Source: Alkalicoccobacillus murimartini
GTDB lineage: Bacteria; Bacillota; Bacilli; Bacillales; Bacillaceae_D
Reading direction: 5' to 3'
NCBI RefSeq assembly: GCF_030813245.1
Contig: NZ_JAUSUA010000008.1
Location: forward strand, 62,001-126,000
DNA: 64,000 nucleotides
Shown: positions 40,093 through 49,953 of the stretch, in pieces
Numbering within the stretch: the first letter of the stretch is position 1
Layout: every line of letters begins with the position of its first letter
Program-made: the position numbers and the translations under genes
Notes under the pieces: generated by a model
Told to the model about the DNA's origin: nothing
Seen by the model: the letters and a program-made list of their open reading frames with translations, nothing else
Databases searched by the model: none

Positions 40093-41013
40093 CTACTTTC
40101 TCTGACTTCCAAGCCTGCTTTTCAAATCAAGAACCAAGTCGGCAATCCCTACAAGTCTTATAATTTGTTGAAGCGGCGCTATAATGATGCACATAACAAC
40201 CACTAGAATTCCAAGTATCTTAGGAAGTTTTTTGTGATGGAAAAAGAATAAGATAAAGGATAAACCTTGAATGGTCATTATGGTCTCAATTAAGATAAAA
40301 ACATTTGTTATCGCTAGGAAGAGTGTACTTCCTTCTTCAGGACCAGTTAACATCACAACAAATGCAATTAAGTAGTACCAAATAAAAGCCTTTGGAAAAC
40401 CCCAGTTTCGCAATGCAGGAAGTCTATTTGTTTCAATGTTAAAACGTCTTAACATGATACCAGCTAGCCACACGGTTAGTAGTCCCAAAGAGGCTCCAAC
40501 AAGCACCATCATGAATGGCACCATGTACACCATCATATCTAAACCTTCAAGTAAGATTGAAATTTGATCGGTTGATCGGCCTGTTTGTTCTAATAACTCG
40601 GTCACTTGTTCATGCTGGCTGCGAATGACCTGTCGCATACTCATCTCAAACCCTAATGTGAAAACAACATACGCACTTAGTAAATGGAAGATATACGCTA
40701 AGCTTGCGCCTATTAATACTGCAAATCCATCTGCTTTTCTGCGATGAAGCTCACCTATTACACCACCGACCATTGCGAATACAAAGGTTAGCACAAGGGC
40801 AATAACATGTATTGGCCACGCGATTAAACAGAGGATCAAATAGAGGATAAGCGTTGATTTAATACCATGTTTCACTGCAAAGTACACAACCGGCAGGGGC
40901 AGGACCCAAATCGCTACTATGTTAAGAACTGGTACCAGAAGTACCGCTAGTAGTAGCATTAAATAAATACCAACAATGAAAATGCCGTCTTTCCAAGCAC
41001 TCTTTCGATTCAC
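40093..41013 (-). CDS. yybS: YybS-family membrane protein (DUF2232)
   Basis: 306 aa from GTG 41013, which follows AGAGGTGA; longer frames upstream run into a hairpin. Eight or so hydrophobic segments, resembling the S-component-like DUF2232 family always found before gdpP in bacilli. Function not established. Confidence 0.85.
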   Translation of the reverse strand: MNRKSAWKDGIFIVGIYLMLLLAVLLVPVLNIVAIWVLPLPVVYFAVKHGIKSTLILYLILCLIAWPIHVIALVLTFVFAMVGGVIGELHRRKADGFAVLIGASLAYIFHLLSAYVVFTLGFEMSMRQVIRSQHEQVTELLEQTGRSTDQISILLEGLDMMVYMVPFMMVLVGASLGLLTVWLAGIMLRRFNIETNRLPALRNWGFPKAFIWYYLIAFVVMLTGPEEGSTLFLAITNVFILIETIMTIQGLSFILFFFHHKKLPKILGILVVVMCIIIAPLQQIIRLVGIADLVLDLKSRLGSQRK

Positions 41014-41040
41014 GCAGTCACCTCTTTTTACCAGAAACAA

Positions 41041-41074
41041 AATGGCCCTTTTTTTCATGTATGAAAGGCCTTTT
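41041..41074 (-). terminator. hairpin upstream of yybS
   Basis: AAAAGGCC...TTCAT-AC-ATGAA...GGCCATTTT on the minus strand, ending in a short T run about 30 nt before the yybS start. Could be a terminator or attenuator. Confidence 0.4.
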
Positions 41075-41154
41075 ACCAATCCAGATATACCTGTCTATTT
41101 TATCTTAATTGCTTTAAAAATTAAAGGTTTGCTTTTAGTGTACACTCTTTTTTC

Positions 41155-41201
41155 CAAAAAAATAAATCGACGAGGAATACCTATTCCCCGTCGACTTATT
41201 T
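41155..41201 (-). terminator. terminator of the rpsF-ssb-rpsR operon
   Basis: TCGACG.GGAAT / ATTCC.CGTCGA stem (41167-41194) bounded by A/T runs; 10 bp past the rpsR stop. Confidence 0.85.
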
Positions 41202-41210
41202 TATCATTTC

Positions 41211-41444
41211 TTAGTTCACTTCATTTACATAAGGAAGCAAAGCAATTTGACGTGAACGCTTGATAGCGATAGTCAGTTTGCGTTGGTACTTAGCAGAAGT
41301 TCCAGTCACACGACGAGGCAAGATTTTGCCACGTTCTGAGATGAAACGTTTAAGAAGCTCAGTATCCTTATAGTCAATGTGCGTAATTTTGTTTACCGTG
41401 AAGAAACAAACCTTCCGGCGTTTAGGACGACCACGACGAGCCAT
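41211..41444 (-). CDS. rpsR: 30S ribosomal protein S18
   Basis: 77 aa, full-length S18: [19 protein letters not shown] and the basic [20 protein letters not shown] core. Third gene of rpsF-ssb-rpsR. Heterodimerises with S6 in the 30S platform. Confidence 0.98.
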   Translation of the reverse strand: MARRGRPKRRKVCFFTVNKITHIDYKDTELLKRFISERGKILPRRVTGTSAKYQRKLTIAIKRSRQIALLPYVNEVN

Positions 41445-41491
41445 AACGGAACAACTCCTTTCATACGATTTATAAGTGTGTCAGTTACCTA

Positions 41492-41971
41492 TTAAAACGG
41501 CAGATCATCATCTGAGATATCAATTGGTTTCCCATCATTTGCAAACGGGTCATCATTGTATCCACCCTGCTGACGGTTTGAATTCTGGTTAGAATCATAA
41601 CCACCTGCAGCTTGCGAATTTGAACTGTTGTTTGATTGGTTGTTCTGACTATTACGCGGTTCCAGGAACTGGACGCTGTCGGCAACGATTTCGGTCACAT
41701 AGACGCGACGGCCTTCATTGTTGTCATAGCTTCTTGTTTGTACTCGGCCATCGACGCCTGCTAAGCTGCCTTTAGTAAGAAAGTTAGCTACATTTTCAGC
41801 TGGTTTACGCCATACAACGCAGTTGATGAAGTCAGCTTCACGATCTCCCTGTTGATTCGAAAATGGACGATTCACAGCGAGTGTAAAGTTAGCAACAGCC
41901 ACTCCGTTTGGTGTATAACGTAACTCAGGGTCTTTTGTTAGGCGACCAACTAGGACAACACGATTTAGCAA
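41492..41971 (-). CDS. ssb: single-stranded DNA-binding protein SSB
   Basis: 159 aa. N-terminal OB fold ([34 protein letters not shown]), a Gln/Asn/Ser-rich flexible linker and the acidic C-terminal peptide DISDDDLPF that recruits partner proteins. Between rpsF and rpsR, as in other bacilli. Confidence 0.98.
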   Translation of the reverse strand: MLNRVVLVGRLTKDPELRYTPNGVAVANFTLAVNRPFSNQQGDREADFINCVVWRKPAENVANFLTKGSLAGVDGRVQTRSYDNNEGRRVYVTEIVADSVQFLEPRNSQNNQSNNSSNSQAAGGYDSNQNSNRQQGGYNDDPFANDGKPIDISDDDLPF

Positions 41972-42078
41972 TCCAAATCCCTCCCGCTTCTAAAAGTATT
42001 AAGACGGTCCCCGAGAGGATGTCCAAAGCTAGATTGAAATTAAACGCTCACGCATTTTCTTAGCAATCTTTCGTTAAA

Positions 42079-42372
42079 TTATTCTGCTTCTTTTGTTACT
42101 AGGACACGAATAACGTTGTCGTTGATTTTGATTAAGCGATTAAATTCATTAAGCGCATCAGAATCAGCAGCAGCGTTTACGTTTAGCAGTACATAGAAAC
42201 CTTCAGTGAAATCATTGATTTCATAAGCTAAACGACGTTTACCCATTTCATTAACCTTTTCGATCTCAGCACCATTCGTTGTTAAAACGTTGTTGTAACG
42301 TTCAACAATCTCTTTATAAGCTGATTCTTCCAGGTTTGGAGCGATAATGTACATAACTTCGTACTTACGCAT
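42079..42372 (-). CDS. rpsF: 30S ribosomal protein S6
   Basis: 97 aa: [16 protein letters not shown] start, [19 protein letters not shown] middle. The ATG at 42372 follows AAGGAGGTGG; longer in-frame extensions have no S6 similarity. First gene of the operon. A small hairpin followed by CCG just upstream (see findings) may be the S6:S18 autoregulatory site. Confidence 0.97.
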   Translation of the reverse strand: MRKYEVMYIIAPNLEESAYKEIVERYNNVLTTNGAEIEKVNEMGKRRLAYEINDFTEGFYVLLNVNAAADSDALNEFNRLIKINDNVIRVLVTKEAE

Positions 42373-42904
42373 TCCGGCCACCTCCTTTTGGTCTAAGCGG
42401 CTCCGTTTAACAGAGCAAGGAGCAAAACTCATCGACAGAGTCATTTTACTCACAACAATTAATGATAACAGATAAACCAAGCTTAGGCAAGGGAATATTA
42501 AGTTCAATCTCTGGCGCTTCGGCTCCACTTCAGAGGCTGGGCACGCATTCCTGTGGAGGGCGTTGAACTAAGCTCATTGGCACCGCTCCAGGAGAAACCT
42601 ACGCTTTCCACGGGAACGGCCTTAGCCCTTGAAGTGGAAGAGCACCCCTTCAATGTCTTCAGACTCGTTCTGTTCCGTTGGAGTCTTCGGTTTCTCCTTC
42701 CGCTACTTTTCTGATTAACCAACTGACGATCGTTCTTTTTAAGTCGTTATTTGGGTTGCCTATCCCTTTACCTTTGATTCTTCATTATTGATAATGAAGA
42801 TAGTTTAAAAACACCAATCTTTCAAAATCAATGCGTACGAGTTCCCTCCCTTTTAATCGACTAGGAGTCGGCCCCGTCTCTTCCGTTAGGTTCCTCTTTA
42901 CACA
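42373..42904. other. rpsF leader and repeat-bearing intergenic region
   Basis: About 530 bp with the rpsF promoter/leader and a dispersed repeat element (listed separately). No gene seen. Confidence 0.6.
42505..42720. repeat. Bacillaceae dispersed intergenic repeat element (probable)
   Basis: GC-richer than its surroundings and non-coding. On the minus strand it contains phrases such as GGAGAAACCGAAGACTCC, AACAGAACGAGTCTGAAGAC, CCGTTCCCGTGGAAAGCG and GAAGTGGAGCCGAAGCGCC, which I recognise from multi-copy intergenic elements of several Bacillus-group genomes. Copy number here cannot be judged from one window. Confidence 0.6.
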
Positions 42905-42940
42905 AATAGAGCTCAGCGCCTTGTGGCACTGAGCTCTATT
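42905..42940 (-). terminator. terminator of ychF
   Basis: Perfect AATAGAGCTCAG / CTGAGCTCTATT stem with T-rich sequence following on the minus strand. Confidence 0.85.
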
Positions 42941-42954
42941 ACTCAAAGACTATC

Positions 42955-44055
42955 TTATACATTAAAACGGAAATGGATGACATCGCCATCTAGGACGATG
43001 TATTCTTTTCCTTCAAGGCGAACCTTTCCACGCTCTTTGGCTACTGCCATTGATTGGGCATCGACAAGGTCTTCATACGAAACGATCTCTGCACGGATAA
43101 AGCCACGCTCAAAGTCAGTATGGATAATTCCTGCTGCTTGAGGAGCCTTGATCCCCTTCTTAAATGTCCACGCACGAACCTCTTGTACGCCTGCTGTAAA
43201 GTAGGTTTGCAAACCAAGTAGGTCGTAAGCTGCGCGAATTAATTGATCTAATCCTGATTCAGCGATGCCTAAATCATCAAGAAACTCTTGCTTTTCGTCT
43301 CCTTCAAGCTCTGCAATTTCCTCTTCAATTTTGGCACAAACAACAATCACCTTACTGTTTTCTTCATCAGCAAAGGCTTTTACTTTTGCCACATATTCAT
43401 TTTGTTCTGGGTCCATGATGTCATCTTCACTAACATTCGCTGCATATAAAACAGGTTTGCTTGTTAGAAGATGCATGCCTTTAACAAGCTTCTCTTCATC
43501 TTCAGTGAAGTCTATGCTTCGTGCTGGCTTCTCGTCTTCAAATGCAACACGTAGCTTTTCAAGAACAACTAGTTCTGCTAGAGCATCCTTATCTTTTGTA
43601 CGAGCAAGCTTTGATACACGTGCTACACGCTTGTCCACTGTTTCAAAGTCAGCCAGGATAAGCTCTAAGTTAATGACCTGAATATCACGGATTGGATCCA
43701 CACTACCAGAAACGTGCGTGATGTTATCGTCGGCAAAGCAACGAACCACGTGAGAAATCGCGTCAACTTGACGAATATGCGAAAGGAATTTGTTACCAAG
43801 TCCTTCCCCTTTGCTTGCTCCTTCTACGATGCCGGCGATGTCGGTGAATTCAAATGCTGTTGGGATTGTTTTCTTTGGTTCAACTAAAGTAGTAAGTACA
43901 CGTAGTCGCTCATCTGGTACTTCTACGATTCCTACGTTTGGATCAATCGTACAGAAAGGATAGTTAGCCGATTCTGCTCCTGCTTGTGTTATTGCATTAA
44001 ATAACGTAGATTTACCGACATTCGGCAGACCTACAATTCCAGTTGTTAAAGCCAA
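42955..44055 (-). CDS. ychF: redox-regulated ATPase/GTPase YchF (Obg family)
   Basis: 366 aa from TTG 44055 (10 nt after AAAGGA; the GTG at 44064 is too close). P-loop GLPNVGKST, switch FTDIAG, and C-terminal coiled coil plus TGS domain ending in GDVIHFRFNV. OLA1/YchF proteins bind the ribosome and hydrolyse ATP. Its own terminator follows. Confidence 0.96.
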   Translation of the reverse strand: MALTTGIVGLPNVGKSTLFNAITQAGAESANYPFCTIDPNVGIVEVPDERLRVLTTLVEPKKTIPTAFEFTDIAGIVEGASKGEGLGNKFLSHIRQVDAISHVVRCFADDNITHVSGSVDPIRDIQVINLELILADFETVDKRVARVSKLARTKDKDALAELVVLEKLRVAFEDEKPARSIDFTEDEEKLVKGMHLLTSKPVLYAANVSEDDIMDPEQNEYVAKVKAFADEENSKVIVVCAKIEEEIAELEGDEKQEFLDDLGIAESGLDQLIRAAYDLLGLQTYFTAGVQEVRAWTFKKGIKAPQAAGIIHTDFERGFIRAEIVSYEDLVDAQSMAVAKERGKVRLEGKEYIVLDGDVIHFRFNV

Positions 44056-44135
44056 TGAAGTCACGTCCTTTTTTCAGTCTTATATTTTTGGCATAAGAAA
44101 ACAAGGCAGCAGCTACTAGCTCCCTTTACCTTGTT

Positions 44136-44339
44136 TTACTCAGCGGGATTTGCATGTTCTACTATCTTTTTTAGCTTGCGGGTGAATTCCTTGCGTGGAA
44201 GCATCACACTGTGCTGACAGCCTATACACTTAATACGTACATCCATCCCAACACGAATAATCTTCCACTGATTGGCTCCACAAGGATGCGGCTTCCTCAT
44301 CTCCACGATGTCATTCAGGAAGAATTCCTTATCTGCCAT
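44136..44339 (-). CDS. yyzM: DUF951 family protein (YyzM-like)
   Basis: 67 aa with the family pattern: VEMRKPHPCGANQWKIIR, then DVRIKCIGCQHSVMLPR, i.e. a C...CxxC cysteine set that may bind zinc. Conserved upstream of ychF in bacilli. Function unknown. GGAGGTC precedes the ATG. Confidence 0.9.
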   Translation of the reverse strand: MADKEFFLNDIVEMRKPHPCGANQWKIIRVGMDVRIKCIGCQHSVMLPRKEFTRKLKKIVEHANPAE

Positions 44340-44407
44340 TCAATTCGACCTCCTTGAAGCATACTCGTTCCCATTATACACGATTCATCTATGAAAAGGG
44401 AAACCGT

Positions 44408-45445
44408 CTAGTCCGCTTTTTTATTTCGATTTAAGGAGGGATGGTGAAAAAATGGGTAGAGAATAATGCAGACTAAGATGTAGAGATTAACAGCTCCATA
44501 TAACGGATATAAAACAGCGATCATTGAAGAGAATCCAAAGGTTGTAAGCGGGGCCATAATAGCGAGTAAAAACATCGCAATGAGCCAGCTCTCCCCTCTC
44601 AGATAACCCCTCAACCTTGAGATCAAACCAAAGATTCCAGCCCCAGCTGTCGTATAAATAGCCAACCATAATAACACGGACATCGCTATGACCATGATAG
44701 AGGGATATTGTTTTAGAATTACAAACAAAGGAATCTCGTAAAACATAATTTCTCCAGCTATTTGAAGCAGGGATTCATTGTAGAGATACGAAATTGACCC
44801 CATAAGGACTCCACTACCAATTGCAGCAATCCAGATTTCTCCTTTGTGCTTCATTTGATTTCCAATAGCAGATACAACCGCAACAACAGGCAAGATATTC
44901 AAAGACGTGAAGGTTATCGCTGAGGGCCAATTTTGTTGATGCGACAAATCTAAGCTAAATGTAAACCCAAGTGAATATTGAAAGACTAATAGAATACTAA
45001 CTAACGAGAGAATTAAGACTGGGATCAGATAGGCATTTATTGTTGTCATACCTTGTGTATCTTTGAGAAATAAAAGAACAACCATCGCAGCCGTTCCTGT
45101 CATGCCTAACCAAAAGGGAATATTATATACTTCAAGAGTAGCCCCTGCTCCAGCAAGCATAATGGTCGTAGTAGAGAATAAATAAGATAGGATAATCCAA
45201 TCATACGCACGGGCAAGCTTTGGCCCCACAAGCGTTGTTAATAGAGGCACATACTGTGTAGTCTTTTGCGTAAATGCCAGATTCATAATGACAAAGCAGC
45301 TTATCGTAAACAAAGCGGTAAATAAGAAGATCGCCACATTACTTTCTGCTCCAAAGAACTGCCACAGCTCTCGGCCTGATGCATATCCTGCCCCTATCAA
45401 CGTCCCAACAATTAAGAACATCCATTTCAGCCCGTTTGCCCACAT
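44408..45445 (-). CDS. YkvI-family integral membrane protein
   Basis: About 345 aa with some ten hydrophobic helices, of the amino-acid-permease-like YkvI family (start region FLIVGTLIGAGYASGRELWQFFG). The start at ATG 45445 is preceded by GGGAGA. Likely a transporter; substrate unknown. Divergent from yyaC. Confidence 0.82.
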   Translation of the reverse strand: MWANGLKWMFLIVGTLIGAGYASGRELWQFFGAESNVAIFLFTALFTISCFVIMNLAFTQKTTQYVPLLTTLVGPKLARAYDWIILSYLFSTTTIMLAGAGATLEVYNIPFWLGMTGTAAMVVLLFLKDTQGMTTINAYLIPVLILSLVSILLVFQYSLGFTFSLDLSHQQNWPSAITFTSLNILPVVAVVSAIGNQMKHKGEIWIAAIGSGVLMGSISYLYNESLLQIAGEIMFYEIPLFVILKQYPSIMVIAMSVLLWLAIYTTAGAGIFGLISRLRGYLRGESWLIAMFLLAIMAPLTTFGFSSMIAVLYPLYGAVNLYILVCIILYPFFHHPSLNRNKKAD

Positions 45446-45529
45446 CCTGCTCTCTCCCTTTTTGTTCACATGTATAAAAACGTCCCTGAACTACTATACT
45501 GTTACTACTATGGCAAAGGAGTACAAGTT

Positions 45530-46171
45530 ATGAGTCCAAACCTATGGCGTTTTAATAAAAAGAAAGCTCAACCATTTCGAGTTCCGTTTGAAGAGATTCG
45601 TGAACATACACCATTCGCCGAACACATCCTTTCATATTGCCAGAAACTAAACGGTCGTGATCTTGTCATTCTTTGTGTAGGAACAGATCGCTCTACAGGT
45701 GATTCTCTCGGGCCATTAGTCGGCTCTAAGCTTGAAGGTCTATCTCTAGGTCGATTCACTGTCTATGGCACCCTTGAGTTCCCTGTACACGCTATGAATC
45801 TCACAGAACGACTTAACGAGGTCCAGAGTAACCACAGCAATCCGTATATCATTGCGATTGATGCCTGTCTTGGTCAACAAGTGAACGTTGGCTCTGTGAC
45901 CTTACAAGATGGCCCACTACATCCTGGGGCAGCTGTTCATAAGGATTTACCGAAAGTAGGAGATATCCATATCACAGGAACCGTGAACATCGGTGGTGCG
46001 ATGGAATTTTATGTCCTGCAAAATACAAGGCTTCATATTGTCATGTCCATGGCGGAAAGTATAGCCCAATCCATTTATTTAGCAGACCAGAAATTATCTG
46101 AACATTCGATTGTTTCTTCTGCTATACAAGCGATTGTTCATTATTCCCCAACAGATATCAATAAGGTCTAG
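45530..46171 (+). CDS. yyaC: spore protease-like protein YyaC
   Basis: 213 aa; ATG 9 nt after AAAGGAG. Resembles GPR-type spore proteases: ILCVGTDRSTGDSLGPLVGS, then IIAIDACLG and VGDIHITGTVNIGG. Conserved near noc/parAB in spore formers. The only plus-strand gene in this part of the cluster; ends at a bidirectional terminator. Confidence 0.93.
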   Translation: MSPNLWRFNKKKAQPFRVPFEEIREHTPFAEHILSYCQKLNGRDLVILCVGTDRSTGDSLGPLVGSKLEGLSLGRFTVYGTLEFPVHAMNLTERLNEVQSNHSNPYIIAIDACLGQQVNVGSVTLQDGPLHPGAAVHKDLPKVGDIHITGTVNIGGAMEFYVLQNTRLHIVMSMAESIAQSIYLADQKLSEHSIVSSAIQAIVHYSPTDINKV

Positions 46172-46183
46172 AATTAGATACAC

Positions 46184-46219
46184 AAAAAGGTCTCTACCCA
46201 AACGAGGCAGAGACCTTTT
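46184..46219. terminator. bidirectional terminator
   Basis: AAAAAGGTCTCT / AGAGACCTTTT stem, A/T runs on both sides, between convergent yyaC and the DUF554 gene. Confidence 0.9.
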
Positions 46220-46223
46220 AATT

Positions 46224-46934
46224 TTAAAACATGGATAAAATCCAAATGAGTAAAGCTAAAATAGGTAAGGCAGGTAATAAATTAGCAACGCGTACACTTG
46301 TCACACCAAGTATATTTAGACCAATGGCAACAACCATAATTCCACCAACAGCGCTCATCTCAAGGATAAATTGTTCCAGCAGTACATCTGGAACAAACGC
46401 TGCAATGTAGGTTGCCATCAAGGCGATCCCCCCTTGATAGAGAACAACCGGTATAGCAGATAGTAAGACGCCAAAACCAAGAGTAGAAGCAAAAATAATC
46501 GCTGAAAGCCCATCTAACATCGCTTTAGTATAAAGAAGTGAATGGTCTCCTCGAAGTCCACTATCAATCGAACCGAGTACAGCCATTGCTCCAACGACAT
46601 AGATTAGTGTTGTGGTGACAAAGGCTTGAGCAACCTTGCCTGACTCGCCTGATTTTGCTGGTTTGAGCTTAGTTTCAATCCACATCCCAAATTTATTAAG
46701 ATACGAATCGATTCCAATCCACTCCCCTATCACGCCGCCTACGGCTAAACTTCCAATAACCAATAGAAACTGTTCAGTTTGCAGCCCCATTTGTATACCT
46801 AGTAGGATAATGGCCAAAGCAATGGCCTGCAATACAGTTGTTTTCATTTTTTCAGGGATGTTCTGAATCATTAGACCAATACATCCGGCAACGATAATCG
46901 CTGCTCCGTTAATTAGTGTTCCAGTAAGAACCAT
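46224..46934 (-). CDS. DUF554 family membrane protein
   Basis: 236 aa with about seven hydrophobic helices; LINGAAIIVAGCIGLM at the start and GGVIGEWIGID are typical of DUF554 (YdfK/YqgA) proteins. Function unknown. 27 nt downstream of the desulfurase-like gene. Confidence 0.85.
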   Translation of the reverse strand: MVLTGTLINGAAIIVAGCIGLMIQNIPEKMKTTVLQAIALAIILLGIQMGLQTEQFLLVIGSLAVGGVIGEWIGIDSYLNKFGMWIETKLKPAKSGESGKVAQAFVTTTLIYVVGAMAVLGSIDSGLRGDHSLLYTKAMLDGLSAIIFASTLGFGVLLSAIPVVLYQGGIALMATYIAAFVPDVLLEQFILEMSAVGGIMVVAIGLNILGVTSVRVANLLPALPILALLIWILSMF

Positions 46935-46961
46935 TTTTCTATTTCCTATTCTGACAATATT

Positions 46962-48116
46962 TTAGTCTGTAAAAGCTTCCTCTATTTCTTTAATAGCACC
47001 AATTAGTTCGTCTACTTCTTTTGACGTATTGTATGGACCAAAACTAACCCGAACTAATCCATCTTGTATTGTGCCTAAATGAAGATGCGTCTTTGGGGCA
47101 CAGTGCAAACCTGCTCTTACTGCCATTTGGTAACTACTATCTAAAATCATAGCCACTTCATGGCTACTACTATGTTTCACGTGAAACGAGATCACCGCAA
47201 CTCGATCACCTAATGCTTCAGGACCATAACAATGAACGCTCTCTAGCTCCGAAACACCTTCGAGGAATTGCTGCATTAAGCCTTCTTCGTGCTCTCTAAT
47301 GCTTGTGATTCCCATTTGTTTCACTGCTTGCACTCCAGCATGTAACCCTGCAATGCCTGGTGTATTTAACGTGCCTGCTTCGTAACGCTCCGGCCAACTC
47401 TCAGGCTGATAGTCTTGTTCAGAGCTTGTCCCCGTCCCACCGTGAATAAGTGGTTTTAGTAAATAATCTTTATCACTTATCAAAACCCCTGTACCCTGTG
47501 GTCCCATGAGTCCTTTATGTCCAGCAAATGCAAGTAAATCAATCCCATCTCGCTGCATCTGGATATCTACTTTGCCAGCTGTTTGTGATGCATCGACTAA
47601 TAAAATGGCTGAATGATTCTTGAGTTTCTCTGCAAGCTCCTGTATTGGAAATAGAGCACCCGTTACATTGGATGCATGTGAAACAATCACCATACGCGTT
47701 TTATCCGTCAGATGCGTTAATACATCATGTATTTCAAATTGGTGTTGTTCGTTTGGTTCCACATAGCTAATCTTAACTCCAACTTCATCCTCAAGTACCT
47801 TTAATGGTCGCAGGACTGAGTTATGTTCATAGGCTGTACTCAGTATATGGTCTCCTTCTTCAAAAGGAAATCCTAAAATGGCTTGGTTTAATGCCATAGT
47901 AGCATTCTGATAAAACCAAACATGCTTCTCACCGGGGGCTTCAAATAGGCTAGCAAGTTCTGCTCGTGTGCGTTTTACAACACTCGCAGCCTGTTGAGAT
48001 AGAGCATGTCCACCTCTACCAGGATTTGCGGCAAATAGATCCACAGCCTCTTTCATGGCCTCCCCTACTTCTTTCGGCTTAGGGAAGGAGGATGCAGCAT
48101 GATCAAAATAAAGCAT
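46962..48116 (-). CDS. aminotransferase class V / cysteine desulfurase-like PLP enzyme
   Basis: 384 aa. Fold-type I PLP enzyme: LYFDHAASSFPKP start, VDASQTAG with the PLP-interacting Asp, and the Schiff-base Lys in FAGHKGLMGPQGTG. The catalytic-loop Cys region (AGLHCAPKTHLHLGT) is present, as in the YrkA/Csd-type cysteine desulfurase family; the sulfur acceptor is unknown. A parS-like site lies inside its coding sequence. Confidence 0.88.
   Translation of the reverse strand: MLYFDHAASSFPKPKEVGEAMKEAVDLFAANPGRGGHALSQQAASVVKRTRAELASLFEAPGEKHVWFYQNATMALNQAILGFPFEEGDHILSTAYEHNSVLRPLKVLEDEVGVKISYVEPNEQHQFEIHDVLTHLTDKTRMVIVSHASNVTGALFPIQELAEKLKNHSAILLVDASQTAGKVDIQMQRDGIDLLAFAGHKGLMGPQGTGVLISDKDYLLKPLIHGGTGTSSEQDYQPESWPERYEAGTLNTPGIAGLHAGVQAVKQMGITSIREHEEGLMQQFLEGVSELESVHCYGPEALGDRVAVISFHVKHSSSHEVAMILDSSYQMAVRAGLHCAPKTHLHLGTIQDGLVRVSFGPYNTSKEVDELIGAIKEIEEAFTD
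47173..47188. promoter_or_regulatory. parS-like site 1
   Basis: TGTTTCACGTGAAACG, 15 of 16 positions of the Bacillus parS consensus, inside the desulfurase-like gene. Confidence 0.85.
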
Positions 48117-48133
48117 GTAGCGTTTCCCTCCAT

Positions 48134-48167
48134 TAAAAAAATGAAGTCACCTGATGGATGACCTCAC
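48134..48167 (-). terminator. terminator of parA-parB
   Basis: GAGGTCA / TGACTTC-type stem on the minus strand followed by a T7 run; 30 bp past the parB stop. Confidence 0.75.
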
Positions 48168-48196
48168 CTTATCTAATTTAAACATGTACAATCATA

Positions 48197-49048
48197 TTAT
48201 TTTTCTTCAACTGAAAGTATTTGTAGAATACGCTCTAAGTCGTCCTCAGAGAAATAGTCAATCTCAATTTTCCCTTTTTTCTTACCTGGTTTAATAGCAA
48301 CCGATGTTCCGAGTGTTGAGCGCAAGATGTCCTGACGTTCCTTAAGAAATGGTGTCAGGTTAATTTTACGACGTTTCGTTTCACGTGAAACACGATCATT
48401 TAATTGCTGAATGAGTAATTCTAATTCTCTAACACTTAGTTTATCATGAAGAACCTTTTCCAACAAAGAAGAAAGCTTCTTTTTGTCAGCCAACCCTAGT
48501 AGCGCACGTCCGTGGCCCATAGAGAGTTTTCCATCCGAGATAAATTGTTGAACAACGGTCGGCAGCTGTAACAAACGAATATGATTTGCAATATGCGGTC
48601 GACTTTTACCTAGACGTTTGGCTAATTGCTCCTGGGTGACATCAAGGTGACTAATCAGTTTCTGATAAGCCGTCCCTTCTTCAATTGGGTTTAAGTCTTC
48701 ACGTTGCAAATTCTCAATTAGAGCCAGTTCCATCATTTCATCTTCATTATAATCCTTGATGATCGCTGGAATAGAGTCCATTTTGGCATGTTGTGCAGCA
48801 CGAAAACGACGCTCACCTACAACAATCTCATACCCTTTTATGCTTTTACGAAGCGTGATCGGCTGTAGAACTCCGTGTGTCTGAATAGAATGAGACAGTT
48901 CGCTAATCGCTTCTTCCGTAAATGTTTTTCGTGGCTGATATGGATTTGGGCGGATTTGTTTAAGCGAAATTTCTTCAATCTGATCCTGCTTTTCGTCAGA
49001 GTGCTCTGGAAAAAATGCTTGAAGACCTTTACCTAATCCTTTAGCCAT
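48197..49048 (-). CDS. parB: chromosome-partitioning protein ParB (Spo0J)
   Basis: 283 aa. CTP-binding N-terminal motifs ([33 protein letters not shown]), the helix-turn-helix that reads parS ([26 protein letters not shown]), and a C-terminal dimerisation domain. Its start overlaps the parA stop by 8 nt. A parS-like site lies inside the gene. Confidence 0.97.
   Translation of the reverse strand: MAKGLGKGLQAFFPEHSDEKQDQIEEISLKQIRPNPYQPRKTFTEEAISELSHSIQTHGVLQPITLRKSIKGYEIVVGERRFRAAQHAKMDSIPAIIKDYNEDEMMELALIENLQREDLNPIEEGTAYQKLISHLDVTQEQLAKRLGKSRPHIANHIRLLQLPTVVQQFISDGKLSMGHGRALLGLADKKKLSSLLEKVLHDKLSVRELELLIQQLNDRVSRETKRRKINLTPFLKERQDILRSTLGTSVAIKPGKKKGKIEIDYFSEDDLERILQILSVEEK
48377..48392. promoter_or_regulatory. 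parS-like site 2
   Basis: CGTTTCACGTGAAACA, 15 of 16 to consensus, within parB. Confidence 0.85.
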
Positions 49049-49802
49049 TTGTTACCACTTCCTTCGCTAAATCTACGTAAACCTCTGCTCCACGTGACTT
49101 TGCATCATACACAATGATTGGTTTCCCATGACTTGGTGCCTCTCCAAGACGAACATTACGAGGAATAATGGTATCAAATACCTTTTCTCTAAAGTATTTT
49201 TTCACTTCATCGATGACTTGAATACCTAAGTTTGTTCTTGCATCAAGCATCGTTAGTAAGACACCTTCAATAGCAAGATCGGTATTCAAATGCTTTTGAA
49301 CAAGACGAACGGTATTCAATAACTGACTTAATCCTTCTAATGCGTAATACTCACATTGTACCGGAATTAATACAGAATCTGACGCTGTTAATGCGTTAAT
49401 TGTTAACAAACCAAGAGATGGCGGACAATCAATAAAAATATACTCGTACTCATCAGCAACCTCCGACAAAGCTCGCTTTAAACGAACCTCTCTGGAAATT
49501 GTTGATACAAGTTCAATTTCTGCACCAGACAATTGAATGGTAGATGGAATAACAGATAAATTTTCAACCGTTGTTTCACGTATAACGGACTTGGTTTCAA
49601 TATCTTCTACAAGCAGATCGTATACACACTCGTCTACGTCTCCTTTTTCTACCCCTACCCCACTGGATGCATTTCCTTGCGGGTCTATATCAACCAAAAG
49701 GACTCGATGCCCAAGAATTGCAAGACATGCGCTTAAGTTTACGGCAGTGGTGGTTTTACCCACTCCCCCTTTTTGATTGGCAATTGAAATTATCTTGGCC
49801 AC
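49041..49802 (-). CDS. parA: chromosome-partitioning ATPase ParA (Soj)
   Basis: 253 aa. Deviant Walker A KGGVGKTT near residue 10, Walker [10 protein letters not shown], and DPQGNAS. A ParA/MinD-type ATPase that moves ParB-parS and, as Soj, modulates DnaA activity. First gene of parA-parB. Confidence 0.98.
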   Translation of the reverse strand: MAKIISIANQKGGVGKTTTAVNLSACLAILGHRVLLVDIDPQGNASSGVGVEKGDVDECVYDLLVEDIETKSVIRETTVENLSVIPSTIQLSGAEIELVSTISREVRLKRALSEVADEYEYIFIDCPPSLGLLTINALTASDSVLIPVQCEYYALEGLSQLLNTVRLVQKHLNTDLAIEGVLLTMLDARTNLGIQVIDEVKKYFREKVFDTIIPRNVRLGEAPSHGKPIIVYDAKSRGAEVYVDLAKEVVTNG

Positions 49803-49920
49803 TAAGCCACCTACTTTCCCTCAAAAAGAACTAACATAAGTCGTTCTTATTCTATCATAGTTTAAGGGAAATGATTTTAGAAAGTTGTGTGAGATCAAAA
49901 AATCCCTTAAAAAGGTTGGT

Positions 49921-49953
49921 AAAAAAATAACCTATCTGATAAAAGATAGATTA
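49921..49953 (-). terminator. terminator of noc
   Basis: TAATCTATCT / AGATAGGTTA stem (one G-U) and a T7 run on the minus strand. Confidence 0.85.

Noticed and set aside
42504-42722. 72-codon minus-strand frame in the dispersed repeat
   Set aside because: Explained by the GC-rich repeat element; no start signal.
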